Shown in pieces: positions 1 to 8,626 of a DNA stretch of 48,745 bases. Position numbers and translations under genes: made by a program. Every line of letters begins with the position of its first letter. The stretch's first letter is position 1. The DNA comes from Clostridium sp. AF37-5 (lineage in GTDB: Bacteria > Bacillota > Clostridia > Lachnospirales > Lachnospiraceae). Location: assembly GCF_003477605.1 (NCBI RefSeq), contig NZ_QUDR01000024.1, positions 1 through 48,745 on the forward strand. The letters run 5' to 3'. The notes beneath the pieces are model-generated. The model was given only the letters and a program-made list of their open reading frames with translations, searched no databases and was not told the DNA's origin.

Positions 1-73
1 TAAGTAACAAGTTTAATTATTTCACTTGTCTACCTAGAAGGGAGCATATCAAACTGAGACAGCCCCTCTTTTT

Positions 74-946
74 TTATCCTTCCATCAATTGCTTTTTAAT
101 CCAGGCAATTTCTTCTTTATAAGGTGGTGTTGATTTCTTTGGATTTTCCGGGTCTTTGATATACGGAGTCTCCAGAATTTTCGGAATCGTTTCAAAGCGC
201 GAATCTCGAATAACCTGCATCAGAGCGTCGCTTCCTAAATAACCTTTTCCAAAATTCTCGTGGCGGTCTTTTGCTGCACCGAGCGGATTTTTACTGTCGT
301 TAATATGGAAAGCAGCAATCTGGTCAAGACCAATTATTTTATCAAATTCCTTCATAACATTTTCGTAGTCGTTCACTAAATCGTAGCCGGCATCATTTAC
401 ATGGCAGGTGTCAAAGCAGACGCGAAGTTTATCCGGATGATTGCAGCCGTTATAAATAGCCTTCAGTTCTTCAAAACTGCGTCCGATTTCTGTGCCTTTT
501 CCAGCCATTGTTTCCAGTGCGATAAACACGGGAGTATCTTCGTTTAAAACTTCATTAAGTCCTTTGCAGATTTGTGCAATACCGGCTTCTGCTCCGGCAC
601 CAACATGTGCACCCGGATGTAAAACTAAAACGGTTGCACCCATAGCCGCTGTGCGTTCAATCTCTTTTGCCAGAAAAGTGGCCGCCAGTTCATAGGTCTC
701 CGGTTTTACCGTGTTGGCAAGATTAATAATGTAAGGTGCATGAACAATAAAGTTTGCCATGTTATGTTCTTCCATCAATTTTCTTGCCTGTGGAATGCAT
801 AATTCCGAAATATCTTTACGTCTCGTATTCTGGGGAGCACCGGTGTATACCATAAAAGTATTGGCATCATAAGAAAGTGCCTCTTTTACGGAATTCACAA
901 GCATATCTTTGCCGCTCATTCCCACGTGAGAGCCGAGTAATAACAT
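74..946 (-). CDS. nfo: Deoxyribonuclease IV (AP endonuclease)
   Basis: Endonuclease IV family, a zinc-dependent TIM-barrel AP endonuclease of cytosolic base excision repair. The 290-residue product begins [12 protein letters not shown] and carries family signatures: the [10 protein letters not shown] segment, [24 protein letters not shown] and a C-terminal ILETPY. The longer frame would start at 1000, but that lies inside a clear promoter (992-1020). An ATG at 946 has AAAGGAGG seven bases upstream, so I chose 946. Transcribed alone, away from metG; the fold-back repeat at 1033-1252 sits just upstream of its -35. Complete; confidence is high. Confidence 0.95.
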   Translation of the reverse strand: MLLLGSHVGMSGKDMLVNSVKEALSYDANTFMVYTGAPQNTRRKDISELCIPQARKLMEEHNMANFIVHAPYIINLANTVKPETYELAATFLAKEIERTAAMGATVLVLHPGAHVGAGAEAGIAQICKGLNEVLNEDTPVFIALETMAGKGTEIGRSFEELKAIYNGCNHPDKLRVCFDTCHVNDAGYDLVNDYENVMKEFDKIIGLDQIAAFHINDSKNPLGAAKDRHENFGKGYLGSDALMQVIRDSRFETIPKILETPYIKDPENPKKSTPPYKEEIAWIKKQLMEG

Positions 947-991
947 AAGAAATCCTCCTTTGGCACGCTGGGGCGTGTTTGTGATGTTCTT

Positions 992-1020
992 AGTATACAC
1001 GTTTGGGGTTGATGTGTAAA
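992..1020 (-). promoter_or_regulatory. Sigma-A promoter of nfo
   Basis: On the minus strand, TTTACA (1015-1020) and TATACT (992-997) are 17 bp apart. It fixes the nfo start downstream at 946. Confidence 0.75.
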
Positions 1021-1032
1021 CAATAGATAAAT

Positions 1033-1252
1033 GGTTTGTGTTAGTTGGTAATTACTTTTTCAAATTACTAATAATTCAAGAATAAGTTTGTGTCTCGTGG
1101 GCGCTTTCGCTAATGGAGCTGCGTAGCAGCAAGGGCACTGAAACTACCAGTACCTCTTGCTGACGCGCTCCAAACCCGCGAGCTACAAAATTTTTCTCTT
1201 GAATTACTGGAATTCAAAGAAACTGGCGGTGAACATTTGCCACAAGCTAGAA
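1033..1252 (-). repeat. Fold-back intergenic element, copy R1
   Basis: Imperfect long inverted repeat, read on the minus strand like its downstream gene nfo. Arms: AGTAATTCAAGAG against the complement of TTCTTGAATTATTAG. Core stems: CAGCAAG/CTTGCTG and GGTACTG/CAGTGCC around the constant loop GTAGTTT. Homologous to the elements at 1344-1630, 14835-15080 and 44318-44511. The outer ends are more decayed than in the other copies, so the limits are approximate. Confidence 0.75.
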
Positions 1253-1343
1253 CTTTTGTGACTCAATCGTTCATTGTTTTACAAATACATTATGAAATGT
1301 TTTCTGAATGCAGTTATAAGATAATAAAGAAAAACTTAGTTTG

Positions 1344-1630
1344 GGATGATGGGGCTGTCATAAATGTTCGTTACTAGTTCCTTTGCCTTCCAATAATTCC
1401 GTAGGAAAACTTTGTGACGAGTGGGTTTTGAGTGCGTCGGTATGTGTTGCAAGAAGTCCAGTGGACTTCTGTTCTGCAACGACCGAAGCGGAGCGTAGAC
1501 CACTGGTAGTTTCAGTGCCCATACCGCTACGTACTCAATGAACGGGAGTGCCCACGAGACGCAAAGCTTTCCTACGGAATTATTGGAAGACAAAAAATGC
1601 CAACGAACACTTGACTCCCCTGCCACATCC
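1344..1630 (+). repeat. Fold-back intergenic element, copy R2
   Basis: Second copy, plus orientation, filling most of the metG upstream region. Arms: AATAATTCCGTAGGAAA and TTTCCTACGGAATTATT are exact complements. Core stems: CGGTATG/CATACCG, TTGAGT/ACTCAA and CACTG/CAGTG with loop GTAGTTT. Compared with the other copies it has about 55 extra bases (about 1445-1499), which form their own hairpin (GAAGTCCA/TGGACTTC inside GTTGCA/TGCAAC). It ends four bases before the metG -35 box. Together with R1 and the promoter it accounts for the gene-free stretch 1001-1724. Confidence 0.8.
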
Positions 1631-1634
1631 ATGC

Positions 1635-1663
1635 TTGACATATCATCCTATTTTGCCTAAAAT
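1635..1663 (+). promoter_or_regulatory. Sigma-A promoter of metG
   Basis: TTGACA (1635-1640), 17-bp spacer, TAAAAT (1658-1663). The predicted leader is about 55 nt and holds one hairpin, AAGTGGC/GCCACTT (about 1675-1695), just before the ribosome binding site. No T-box sequence (AGGGTGG...) was found in the leader. Confidence 0.75.
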
Positions 1664-1724
1664 AAGAAACTAAGAAAGTGGCTTCATTTGCCACTTGACT
1701 TAAGAATTGGAGGAATATCAAAAA

Positions 1725-3716
1725 ATGAGTAAGAAACCATATTATTTGACAACGGCGATTGCTTATACATCGGGCAAGCCGCATATTGGTAATACTTACG
1801 AAATCGTTTTGGCAGATGCCATTGTCCGCTACAAACGTTTTCAGGGGTATGATGTTCGTTTTCAGACAGGAACCGATGAGCATGGACAGAAAATTGAGTT
1901 AAAAGCACAGGAAGCAGGAATTACACCAAAAGAATTTGTAGATGGTGTTTCGACAGAGATAAAAAGAATTTGGGATTTGATGAATACGTCTTATGACCGC
2001 TTCATCCGTACAACTGATGAGGCTCATGAAAAGCAGGTTCAGAAGATTTTCAAAAAGCTTTATGATAAAGGAGATATTTACAAGGGATTTTATGAGGGTA
2101 TGTACTGTACGCCTTGCGAATCTTTCTTTACACCATCCCAGCTAGTGGATGGCAAATGTCCGGACTGTGGCAGAGAGTGCCAGCCGGCAAAAGAAGAAGC
2201 TTATTTCCTTAAATTAAGTAAATATCAGGACCGCTTGATGAAGCACATCGAGACTCATCCGGAGTTTATTCAGCCGGAGTCTCGTAAAAACGAGATGGTA
2301 AATAACTTTTTGAAACCGGGCTTACAGGATTTGTGTGTTTCCCGTACAAGTTTCAAATGGGGAATCCCGGTTGACTTTGACCCGGCACATGTAATTTATG
2401 TGTGGATTGATGCGTTAAGCAACTATGTGACCGGTACAGGTTTTGATTTGGATGGAAATCACACGCTTGTGGATGGCGAGAATTTATATGAAAAATACTG
2501 GCCGGCAGATTTGCATCTGATTGGAAAAGATATTCTTCGTTTCCACACGATTTACTGGCCGATTATGCTGATGGCGCTTGACCTTCCACTGCCGAAACAG
2601 GTATTTGGACATCCGTGGCTTTTGCAGGGTGACGGCAAGATGAGTAAGAGCAAGGGAAATGTTATTTATGCTGATGATTTGGTAGATATTTTTGGCGTGG
2701 ATGCCGTACGTTATTTTGTTTTGCACGAAATGCCATTTGAAAATGATGGTGTTGTGAGCTGGGAGCTCATGGTAGAGCGTATGAACTCTGACCTTGCGAA
2801 TGTTCTTGGCAACCTTGTAAATCGTACCATTTCCATGACGAACAAATATCTTGGCGGCGTTTTGGAAAATAAAAATGTGACAGAAGCAGTTGATGACGAT
2901 TTGAAAGAGACTGTTTTGTCAGTACCAAAAGCAGTTGAAGAAAAAATGGATAAACTGCGTGTGGCGGATGCGATTACGGAAGTGTTCCGTCTGTTCAAAC
3001 GCTGTAACAAATATATTGATGAGACGGAGCCATGGGTACTTGGTAAAGACGAGGCAAAGAAAGACCGTCTTTCTACCGTCCTTTACAACTTAGTTGAGAG
3101 TATCGTAATTGGTGCCAGTCTGTTAGAGCCATTTATGCCGGAGACGACAGAGAAAATTCTCGCACAGTTAAATGCGAAAAAACGTGGCTATGAAGAAATG
3201 GATACGTTTGGTCAGTATGAATCCGGAACAAAAGTAACGGATTCACCTGAAATTTTGTTTATGCGTCTCGATCCGAAAGAAGTTTTGGCAAAGGCAGAAG
3301 AGATTAAACAGAAACAGATGGCAGAAGCAAAGGCTGAGTCCGGTGAAGAAGATGCCGGCGAGGAAGAAGGAATTGACATCGAAGCGAAACCGGAAATCAC
3401 ATTTGATGACTTTATGAAAATGCAGTTCCAGGTGGGCGAGATTATTGCCTGTGAGGAAGTGCCGAAATCGAAAAAATTACTTTGCAGCCAGGTGAAAATT
3501 GGCAGTGAAGTCAAACAGATTGTATCAGGAATTAAGAAATATTATTCACCGGAAGAAATGGTTGGCAAAAAAGTAATGGTACTTGTCAACTTAAAACCGG
3601 CGAAACTTGCAGGAGTATTATCGGAAGGAATGCTTCTCTGCGCAGAAGACGCAGAAGGCAACCTCTCCCTCATGACTCCCGAGAAAAAAATGCCGGCAGG
3701 AGCAGAGATATGCTAA
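1725..3716 (+). CDS. metG: Methionyl-tRNA synthetase
   Basis: Charges tRNA-Met with methionine in the cytosol. Class I synthetase of 663 residues: HIGH-type motif PHIG at 19-22, a CxxC...CxxC zinc knuckle at Cys128/131/145/148, KMSKS at 305-309, and a C-terminal tRNA-binding OB fold (about 557-663) as in dimeric bacterial MetG. The track-style start at 1707 is a TTG inside the Shine-Dalgarno; ATG 1725 has TTGGAGG nearby and gives the usual MSKKPYYLTT start. An acidic linker, rich in Glu/Ala, joins the two parts around residue 530-550. Followed by hairpins and then tatD, the same gene order as Bacillus metS-tatD. Confidence 0.97.
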   Translation: MSKKPYYLTTAIAYTSGKPHIGNTYEIVLADAIVRYKRFQGYDVRFQTGTDEHGQKIELKAQEAGITPKEFVDGVSTEIKRIWDLMNTSYDRFIRTTDEAHEKQVQKIFKKLYDKGDIYKGFYEGMYCTPCESFFTPSQLVDGKCPDCGRECQPAKEEAYFLKLSKYQDRLMKHIETHPEFIQPESRKNEMVNNFLKPGLQDLCVSRTSFKWGIPVDFDPAHVIYVWIDALSNYVTGTGFDLDGNHTLVDGENLYEKYWPADLHLIGKDILRFHTIYWPIMLMALDLPLPKQVFGHPWLLQGDGKMSKSKGNVIYADDLVDIFGVDAVRYFVLHEMPFENDGVVSWELMVERMNSDLANVLGNLVNRTISMTNKYLGGVLENKNVTEAVDDDLKETVLSVPKAVEEKMDKLRVADAITEVFRLFKRCNKYIDETEPWVLGKDEAKKDRLSTVLYNLVESIVIGASLLEPFMPETTEKILAQLNAKKRGYEEMDTFGQYESGTKVTDSPEILFMRLDPKEVLAKAEEIKQKQMAEAKAESGEEDAGEEEGIDIEAKPEITFDDFMKMQFQVGEIIACEEVPKSKKLLCSQVKIGSEVKQIVSGIKKYYSPEEMVGKKVMVLVNLKPAKLAGVLSEGMLLCAEDAEGNLSLMTPEKKMPAGAEIC

Positions 3717-3731
3717 AGCATTGAGCCGTGC

Positions 3732-3790
3732 ACTAGAAAGAAACGATTTCTCTTGTGCTTGCACAAAAGAGAAAATCGTTTCTTTCTAGT
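3732..3790. repeat. Long inverted repeat after metG
   Basis: ACTAGAAAGAAACGATT... pairs with ...AATCGTTTCTTTCTAGT around a short GTGC/GCAC tip, giving a stem of about 27 bp with one unpaired base. No T tract follows, so a terminator role is uncertain; it could be a processing or attenuating hairpin between metG and tatD. Confidence 0.7.
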
Positions 3791-3792
3791 AT

Positions 3793-3969
3793 AGGGCGAA
3801 AGCCCTGCAGTGAGGAATGCGGAGCATTCCGAGGTGCGGCACGGCGAGAGAAGGGCGAAAGCCCTGCAGTGAGGAATGCGGAGCATTCCGAGGTGCGGCA
3901 CGGCGAGAGAAGGGCGAAAGCCCTGCAGTGAGGAATGCGGAGCATTCCGAGGTGCGGCACGGCGAGAGG
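3793..3969 (+). repeat. Three tandem 59-bp structured repeats
   Basis: Units at 3793-3851, 3852-3910 and 3911-3969; the first two are identical and the third differs only in its last base. Each unit holds AGGGC-GAAA-GCCCT (a GNRA-type tetraloop), GGAATGC-GGA-GCATTCC and GTGC-G-GCAC. The end of the third unit leads directly into the tatD Shine-Dalgarno (GAGAGGAGAG). The period is not a multiple of three and no credible protein runs through it. Confidence 0.9.
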
Positions 3970-3977
3970 AGAGAACT

Positions 3978-4763
3978 ATGAGCAGTTATATTTTCGACAC
4001 CCACAGCCATTATGACGACAAAGCTTTTGACAGCGACCGCGACGAAATCCTTGGCGGACTTTTGGCAAAGGGAATTGGTAAAGTCGTGGATGTGGGCGCA
4101 GATATGCCATCCAGTAAAATGGCACTTGAACTGGCAAAGCAGTATGAATTTGTCTATGCAGCACTGGGGGTGCATCCGAGTGAAGTGGAAGGGCTGACGG
4201 AAGATGACATGGCGTGGATTTCTAGTCATGCAGCACATGAAAAAGTGGCAGCCATCGGAGAAATCGGGCTGGATTACCATTGGCCGGAGCCGGAACCGGC
4301 ACTTCAGAAGCAGTGGTTTCGCAGACAGATTGAACTTGCAAAGGAAGTAAAACTTCCGATTATTGTGCACAGCCGTGATGCGGCAGAGCCGACCATGCAA
4401 ATCATTCAGGAAACAAAAGCCTATGAGTGCGGCGGCGTCATTCACTGTTATTCGTATTCGCCGGAAATGGCGGAAGAATATGTGAAAATGGGATTCTTTA
4501 TTGGCATGGGAGGAGTCCTGACATTTAAAAATGCAAAAAAATTAGTAAGATGCGCCGAGCGGATTCCGCTGTCTTCTATTGTGCTGGAAACAGACTGCCC
4601 GTATATGGCGCCGGAGCCAAACAGAGGAAAGCGAAACGATTCGTCGCAGCTTATTTATGTGGCACAGAAATTAGCAGAAATTAAGGGCATTACGGAAGAA
4701 GAAGTAAAGCAGGCAACAACGGAAAATGCCCACCGGTTATACCGGCTGACACAGAATAAATAA
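3978..4763 (+). CDS. tatD: TatD family metal-dependent hydrolase
   Basis: TatD-type deoxyribonuclease/hydrolase, 261 residues, TIM-barrel metalloenzyme of the amidohydrolase class. It shows the metal-binding DTHSHYD at the N-terminus, GEIGLDYHW, IVHSRDA, VIHCYS and the late metal-ligand motif ETDCPYMAPEP; it ends LYRL as usual for the family. ATG 3978 follows GAGGAGAG; an in-frame extension to 3876 would read through the structured 59-bp repeats and is rejected. The neighbours metG and rsmA match the conserved Firmicute order. The exact substrate (DNA or D-aminoacyl-tRNA) cannot be told from sequence. Confidence 0.93.
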   Translation: MSSYIFDTHSHYDDKAFDSDRDEILGGLLAKGIGKVVDVGADMPSSKMALELAKQYEFVYAALGVHPSEVEGLTEDDMAWISSHAAHEKVAAIGEIGLDYHWPEPEPALQKQWFRRQIELAKEVKLPIIVHSRDAAEPTMQIIQETKAYECGGVIHCYSYSPEMAEEYVKMGFFIGMGGVLTFKNAKKLVRCAERIPLSSIVLETDCPYMAPEPNRGKRNDSSQLIYVAQKLAEIKGITEEEVKQATTENAHRLYRLTQNK

Positions 4764-4776
4764 AAGGAGAAAACGC

Positions 4777-5664
4777 GTGGCAAAACTGGGAAACCCACAG
4801 GAAACCATACAGGTTTTACAAAAACATGATTTTCATTTTCAAAAAAAATTCGGACAAAATTTTTTGATTGACCCGCATGTGTTAGATAAAATTATCGAGG
4901 CGGCAGAAGTCACAAAAGATGATTTTGTACTGGAAATCGGACCGGGAATCGGAACGATGACACAGTATTTGTGCGAGGCGGCAAGACAGGTATTAGCAGT
5001 AGAAATTGACAACAACCTCATTCCGATTTTACAGGAGACACTTTCACCTTATGATAATGTAGAAATTCTTCATGGGGATATTTTAAAGCAGGATATTCAT
5101 GAAATTGCGGAAAAATATAACGACAAAAAACCAATCAAGGTAGTTGCAAACCTGCCTTATTACATTACAACTCCGATTATTATGGGGCTTTTGGAGAGCC
5201 ACGTGCCACTTGCGAACATTACCGTTATGGTGCAGAAAGAAGTGGCTGAACGTATGCAGGCAGAGCCGGGCACAAAAGAATATGGTGCATTGTCGCTTGC
5301 CGTGCAGTATTACGCAAAACCGTATTTGGCGGCGAATGTTCCGCCAAACTGTTTTATGCCGCGGCCTAATGTTGGAAGTGCGGTAATAAGACTTGACTGC
5401 TTAAACCGGGTGCCAATTGAGGTATCCGATGAAAAGTTGATGTTCCGTCTGATTCGGGCGTCTTTTAACCAGCGCCGGAAAACTTTACAGAATGGACTGG
5501 CGAACAGTCCGGAACTCTCCTTTTCCAAAGAGGAAATCAAAAGTGCACTGGAAGCAATGGAGTTAAGTCCGACGATTCGTGGGGAAAAACTTAGTTTAGC
5601 GCAATTTGCTGCATTAGCAGATGAATTAAAAAAGATTCAACAGGGAGGTAATACCGATGAGTGA
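4777..5664 (+). CDS. rsmA: 16S rRNA dimethyladenosine transferase RsmA
   Basis: KsgA/RsmA dimethylates two adjacent adenosines near the 3' end of 16S rRNA using SAM. The 295-residue protein has KKFGQNFLID, the SAM-binding LEIGPGIGTMT, an acidic EIDNN, the NLPYYITTPI catalytic motif and a C-terminal helical domain with FNQRRKTL. The start is GTG 4777 with AAAGGAGA eight bases upstream. It lies 13 bp behind tatD and overlaps the S1-domain gene by 8 bp, so it is translationally coupled to it. The primase-like RNase M5 gene rnmV, normally between tatD and rsmA in Bacillus, is absent here. Confidence 0.97.
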   Translation: MAKLGNPQETIQVLQKHDFHFQKKFGQNFLIDPHVLDKIIEAAEVTKDDFVLEIGPGIGTMTQYLCEAARQVLAVEIDNNLIPILQETLSPYDNVEILHGDILKQDIHEIAEKYNDKKPIKVVANLPYYITTPIIMGLLESHVPLANITVMVQKEVAERMQAEPGTKEYGALSLAVQYYAKPYLAANVPPNCFMPRPNVGSAVIRLDCLNRVPIEVSDEKLMFRLIRASFNQRRKTLQNGLANSPELSFSKEEIKSALEAMELSPTIRGEKLSLAQFAALADELKKIQQGGNTDE

Positions 5665-6559
5665 AACAATGGCAGATTACGAAGACCAAATTAATGCATC
5701 TTTTCGATCGTTCCGCGAAGGCGATACGGTGACCGGAGAGGTGGTAAGTGTTGAAGAAGAGGAAGTCCTTTTGGATTTACGCAGTTTTTCACAGGGAGTA
5801 ATTCCTTCCGGTGAATATAGTGATGATCCGAATTTCCATGCGATGGATGAGATTCGCACCGGAGAAATGCTGACGGCTGTTGTGCTTTCGCCGGATGATG
5901 GACAGGGCCGTGTCCTTCTGTCCTTGCGCGAGGCAAAAAGAGAAGAGGCATGGGAACAGGTAGAGAAGGCACTGGAAGAGAGAACGGTGTTTACGGTAAA
6001 AGTAAATAACAGCGTGAATGCCGGTGTTGTTGCCTACTGCGAGGGACTGAGAGGATTTATTCCGGCGTCGAAACTGGCACTTGAGTATGTAGAAGATGTG
6101 GAAGAATATGTTGGAAAGACACTTTCGGTTATTGTCATTACAGCAGACCGCGAGGCAAATAAACTGGTTCTTTCCGCAAAAGATGTGGAAAAGGAAAAAG
6201 CAGCAAAAGAGCAGGAGAAAAAATTAAATGCTCTGCAAAAAGGGTTCGTGACAGAAGGCGTAATTGAGCGCATTGAGCCATATGGATGCTTTGTGACAAT
6301 CGGGGATGGCTTATCCGGGCTTGTTCATATTTCTCAGATTTGCAATAAATTTTTACATTCGCCAAATGAAGTTGTGAAACTCGGACAGACGGTGAAGGTA
6401 AAAGTCCTCGATGTGACGGACGGAAAAATTCGCCTGAGCATGAAAGAGGCAGAGGATATTGCACCGGAAGTGGAAGAGGCTGAATCCATTGAGTACCATG
6501 ATGAGGAGGCAACGACTTCTTTAGCTTCTCTTTTGGCAGGGATTCATTTCGAAGATTAG
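5657..6559 (+). CDS. S1 RNA-binding domain protein (RpsA-like)
   Basis: A 300-residue protein with three consecutive S1 OB-fold repeats: about 20-90 (GDTVTGEVVSVEEEEVLLDL), 105-175 (with GFIPASKL) and 195-265 (GVIERIEPYGCFVTI, GLSGLVHISQI). This resembles the short ribosomal protein S1-like proteins of Clostridia, which bind mRNA or ribosomes. The tail is acidic (Glu/Asp). ATG 5657 follows GGGAGG and overlaps the end of rsmA by 8 bp, so the two are probably co-translated. It is too short to be a full six-domain S1; a general RNA-binding or translation role is inferred. Confidence 0.88.
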   Translation: MSETMADYEDQINASFRSFREGDTVTGEVVSVEEEEVLLDLRSFSQGVIPSGEYSDDPNFHAMDEIRTGEMLTAVVLSPDDGQGRVLLSLREAKREEAWEQVEKALEERTVFTVKVNNSVNAGVVAYCEGLRGFIPASKLALEYVEDVEEYVGKTLSVIVITADREANKLVLSAKDVEKEKAAKEQEKKLNALQKGFVTEGVIERIEPYGCFVTIGDGLSGLVHISQICNKFLHSPNEVVKLGQTVKVKVLDVTDGKIRLSMKEAEDIAPEVEEAESIEYHDEEATTSLASLLAGIHFED

Positions 6560-6635
6560 CGCATAAAAATCACCGCGGCACATACATTATACTAACAATC
6601 AAAAGCGGAATATGCTTAGAAATGGAGTGTGTGCG

Positions 6636-7067
6636 GTGAGGAATAAGAGATGCCGGGTCAGGCGGCTGCTTACAATGGTAGTTCTTTTTTCTTTTGGAAT
6701 GTGCCTGTTTAGTGGATGTGGCACGGAAAAAGAGGGCAAAAGAGGAAAGGATTTGGATTATACGGTAGTTCCGACAGAGGAGTGTCCGGCTGATTTTTTA
6801 GCTGAAATCAATAAAAAGAAAATCAATCCGTTTCAAATGACTTATGAAGATGGCGAGTACTGCTATCTGGCGGTTGGCTACGGAGAGCAGGAAACCAACG
6901 GTTTTTCGGTGCGTGTTCTTGGTCTCTATGAAAAAGGCGACGGGGTGGTATTTGAGACGAATCTATTAGGACCGGAGAAAGGTCAGGAGGTAAGTCAGAA
7001 AAAGAGTATGCCGTATCTTGTCATAAAAATGAAAAAATTGGAGAAAGAAATTGAATTTTGGTCATAA
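6636..7067 (+). CDS. Lipoprotein with PrcB-like C-terminal domain
   Basis: About 143 residues. The N-terminus is basic, followed by a hydrophobic stretch and a lipobox (FSGC), so the protein is likely exported and lipid-anchored. The C-terminal part (YLAVGYGEQETNGFSVRV ... MPYLVIKM) resembles the PrcB C-terminal fold of protease-complex-associated proteins. This assignment is from pattern only. I prefer the GTG at 6636 (TGGAG eight bases upstream) over the ATG at 6612, whose AGCGGA is only two bases away. Function unknown; no protease gene is adjacent. Confidence 0.7.
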   Translation: MRNKRCRVRRLLTMVVLFSFGMCLFSGCGTEKEGKRGKDLDYTVVPTEECPADFLAEINKKKINPFQMTYEDGEYCYLAVGYGEQETNGFSVRVLGLYEKGDGVVFETNLLGPEKGQEVSQKKSMPYLVIKMKKLEKEIEFWS

Positions 7068-7084
7068 TTTTTCCAATTGAAAGG

Positions 7085-7113
7085 TTGTCTTTTTGTCAAA
7101 ATTAAGGTATAAT
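7085..7113 (+). promoter_or_regulatory. Sigma-A promoter of the EAL gene
   Basis: TTGTCT (7085-7090), 17-bp spacer, TATAAT (7108-7113), 34 bp before the GTG start at 7148. Confidence 0.7.
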
Positions 7114-7147
7114 TATTACACATTCGATAAAGAAGGGGGCATGCACA

Positions 7148-8626
7148 GTGAAACAGATTATCTCACGTTTGAAAAACATCAGTATGATGTTAATCTGGGA
7201 TGTAATCACTGCGATTGCGCTCTTTGTTTTTGCGTATTTTTCTCTGGACAGGATGCCATCTACGATGTACAAAGTATTGGTACTCTGCGGTGTGGCGCTT
7301 TTCGTTATTATCATGCTTGTTATTAAATACCAGTTGTTGTATAAGAAGTATGGACGGGATGATGTTACCGGCGGAAAGAATAAAAAGGAATTCGAGCGGA
7401 TTGCCAGAGATTTGCTTCGCGGGGATGGAAATTATGTTGTCGTGTACGCGAACATCGACCGTTTTAAGCTGATTAATGAAACTTATGGCAATGATGTCGG
7501 AGACCGGATTTTGTGCAGAATTCACGAGATTATTGATGATGAGCTCCGCTGGGATGAAGTGTCCGGTCGAATTATGGCAGATAACTTTGGGGTTTTGATG
7601 CGGTTTCATTCACTTCCGAAGCTTGACCAGCGATTGTATCGGATAAGCAAGCAGTTGTCTGAACTTACGGATGATAATGGAAATTGTTACGGAATTATTC
7701 TTTATTTTGGTGTTTACATTGTAAAAGACGATGAAAATGATATTAGTGCTATGCTTGAACATGCCAATCTGGCGCGTAAGAAGATTTCACCATCACATCT
7801 TGTTCCGATGGGAATCTACGATGTGAAAGAAAGCCAGAAACTTGGACGTGATAAAGCGTTGGAGATGAAGATGCACAAGGCACTTGAACAAGGTGACTTC
7901 GTACCGTATCTTCAGCCGAAATACGAATTGGAAGGTGAGTCGATTGCCGGTGCGGAAGCATTGGTTCGATGGATTGACCCGGAAGAGGGTATGATTTATC
8001 CGGATGAGTTTATTGATTTGTTTGAATCCAATGGATTTATTGTAGAACTTGATTTGTATATGTTCGAAGAGGTTTGCAAGTTGATTGAGCGGTGGCATAA
8101 AGCGGGACGCAAAATTATACCGATTTCTGTAAACTTATCAAGAAGTCATTTTGAAATTCCGAACTTCTTTGATTATTATAAATATGTGTTAAAGAAATAC
8201 GATATTCCGCCAAGAAGTATTGAGATTGAGTTGACGGAGTCTCTGTTTTATAATGATATGAAGTCACTCAGTGTACTGGTATCCCAGATTCATCATGCAG
8301 GATTATCGTGTTCGATTGATGATTTTGGAAGCGGTTACTCTTCCTTAAATATGTTAAAGGATGTTAAAGTAGATGCGCTGAAGTTAGACCGTGTATTCTT
8401 TGAGAGCGGTGATAACGATGAGCGTGGAAAGGATATTATCCAGAGCGTAATCAAACTGGCACAAGCACTGGATCTTCACACCATATCCGAAGGAGTCGAA
8501 GAGAGAAAGCAAGTGGAGTTTTTGAAAGAAATGCACTGTGACTTAATTCAGGGATATGTGTTTGCAAAGCCAATGCCTGTACCGGAATTTGAGCAGTTAG
8601 CGTTTGGTACAGAAGCAGCGGACTAA
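7148..8626 (+). CDS. Membrane GGDEF(degenerate)-EAL c-di-GMP phosphodiesterase
   Basis: 492 residues. Two membrane spans (about 12-33 and 41-62) anchor a degenerate GGDEF domain (about 70-220) and an EAL domain (about 240-485). The GGDEF active site reads MADNF (143-147), so diguanylate cyclase activity is not expected; the domain may bind GTP or regulate. The EAL domain keeps its catalytic set: EALVRW (269-274), SVNLSRSHFE, ELTES, DDFGSGYSSL, LKLDR, EGVEE and QGYVFAKP. It should therefore cleave c-di-GMP to pGpG at the membrane. The GTG start has AAGGGGG upstream. No sensory ectodomain of any size is present. The 3' end overlaps the convergent gene by four bases. Confidence 0.93.
   Translation: MKQIISRLKNISMMLIWDVITAIALFVFAYFSLDRMPSTMYKVLVLCGVALFVIIMLVIKYQLLYKKYGRDDVTGGKNKKEFERIARDLLRGDGNYVVVYANIDRFKLINETYGNDVGDRILCRIHEIIDDELRWDEVSGRIMADNFGVLMRFHSLPKLDQRLYRISKQLSELTDDNGNCYGIILYFGVYIVKDDENDISAMLEHANLARKKISPSHLVPMGIYDVKESQKLGRDKALEMKMHKALEQGDFVPYLQPKYELEGESIAGAEALVRWIDPEEGMIYPDEFIDLFESNGFIVELDLYMFEEVCKLIERWHKAGRKIIPISVNLSRSHFEIPNFFDYYKYVLKKYDIPPRSIEIELTESLFYNDMKSLSVLVSQIHHAGLSCSIDDFGSGYSSLNMLKDVKVDALKLDRVFFESGDNDERGKDIIQSVIKLAQALDLHTISEGVEERKQVEFLKEMHCDLIQGYVFAKPMPVPEFEQLAFGTEAAD

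Noticed and set aside
1664..1724. T-box riboswitch before metG
   Set aside because: No AGGGTGG-type motif, specifier loop or terminator was found; the leader is only about 55 nt with one hairpin.
1336..1908. Open frames on the minus strand around R2
   Set aside because: They lie in palindromic repeat DNA or opposite metG, lack ribosome sites and resemble nothing.
3786..4445. 219-codon minus-strand frame opposite tatD
   Set aside because: Antisense shadow of tatD and the 59-bp repeats; repeated segments make its C-terminus look patterned.
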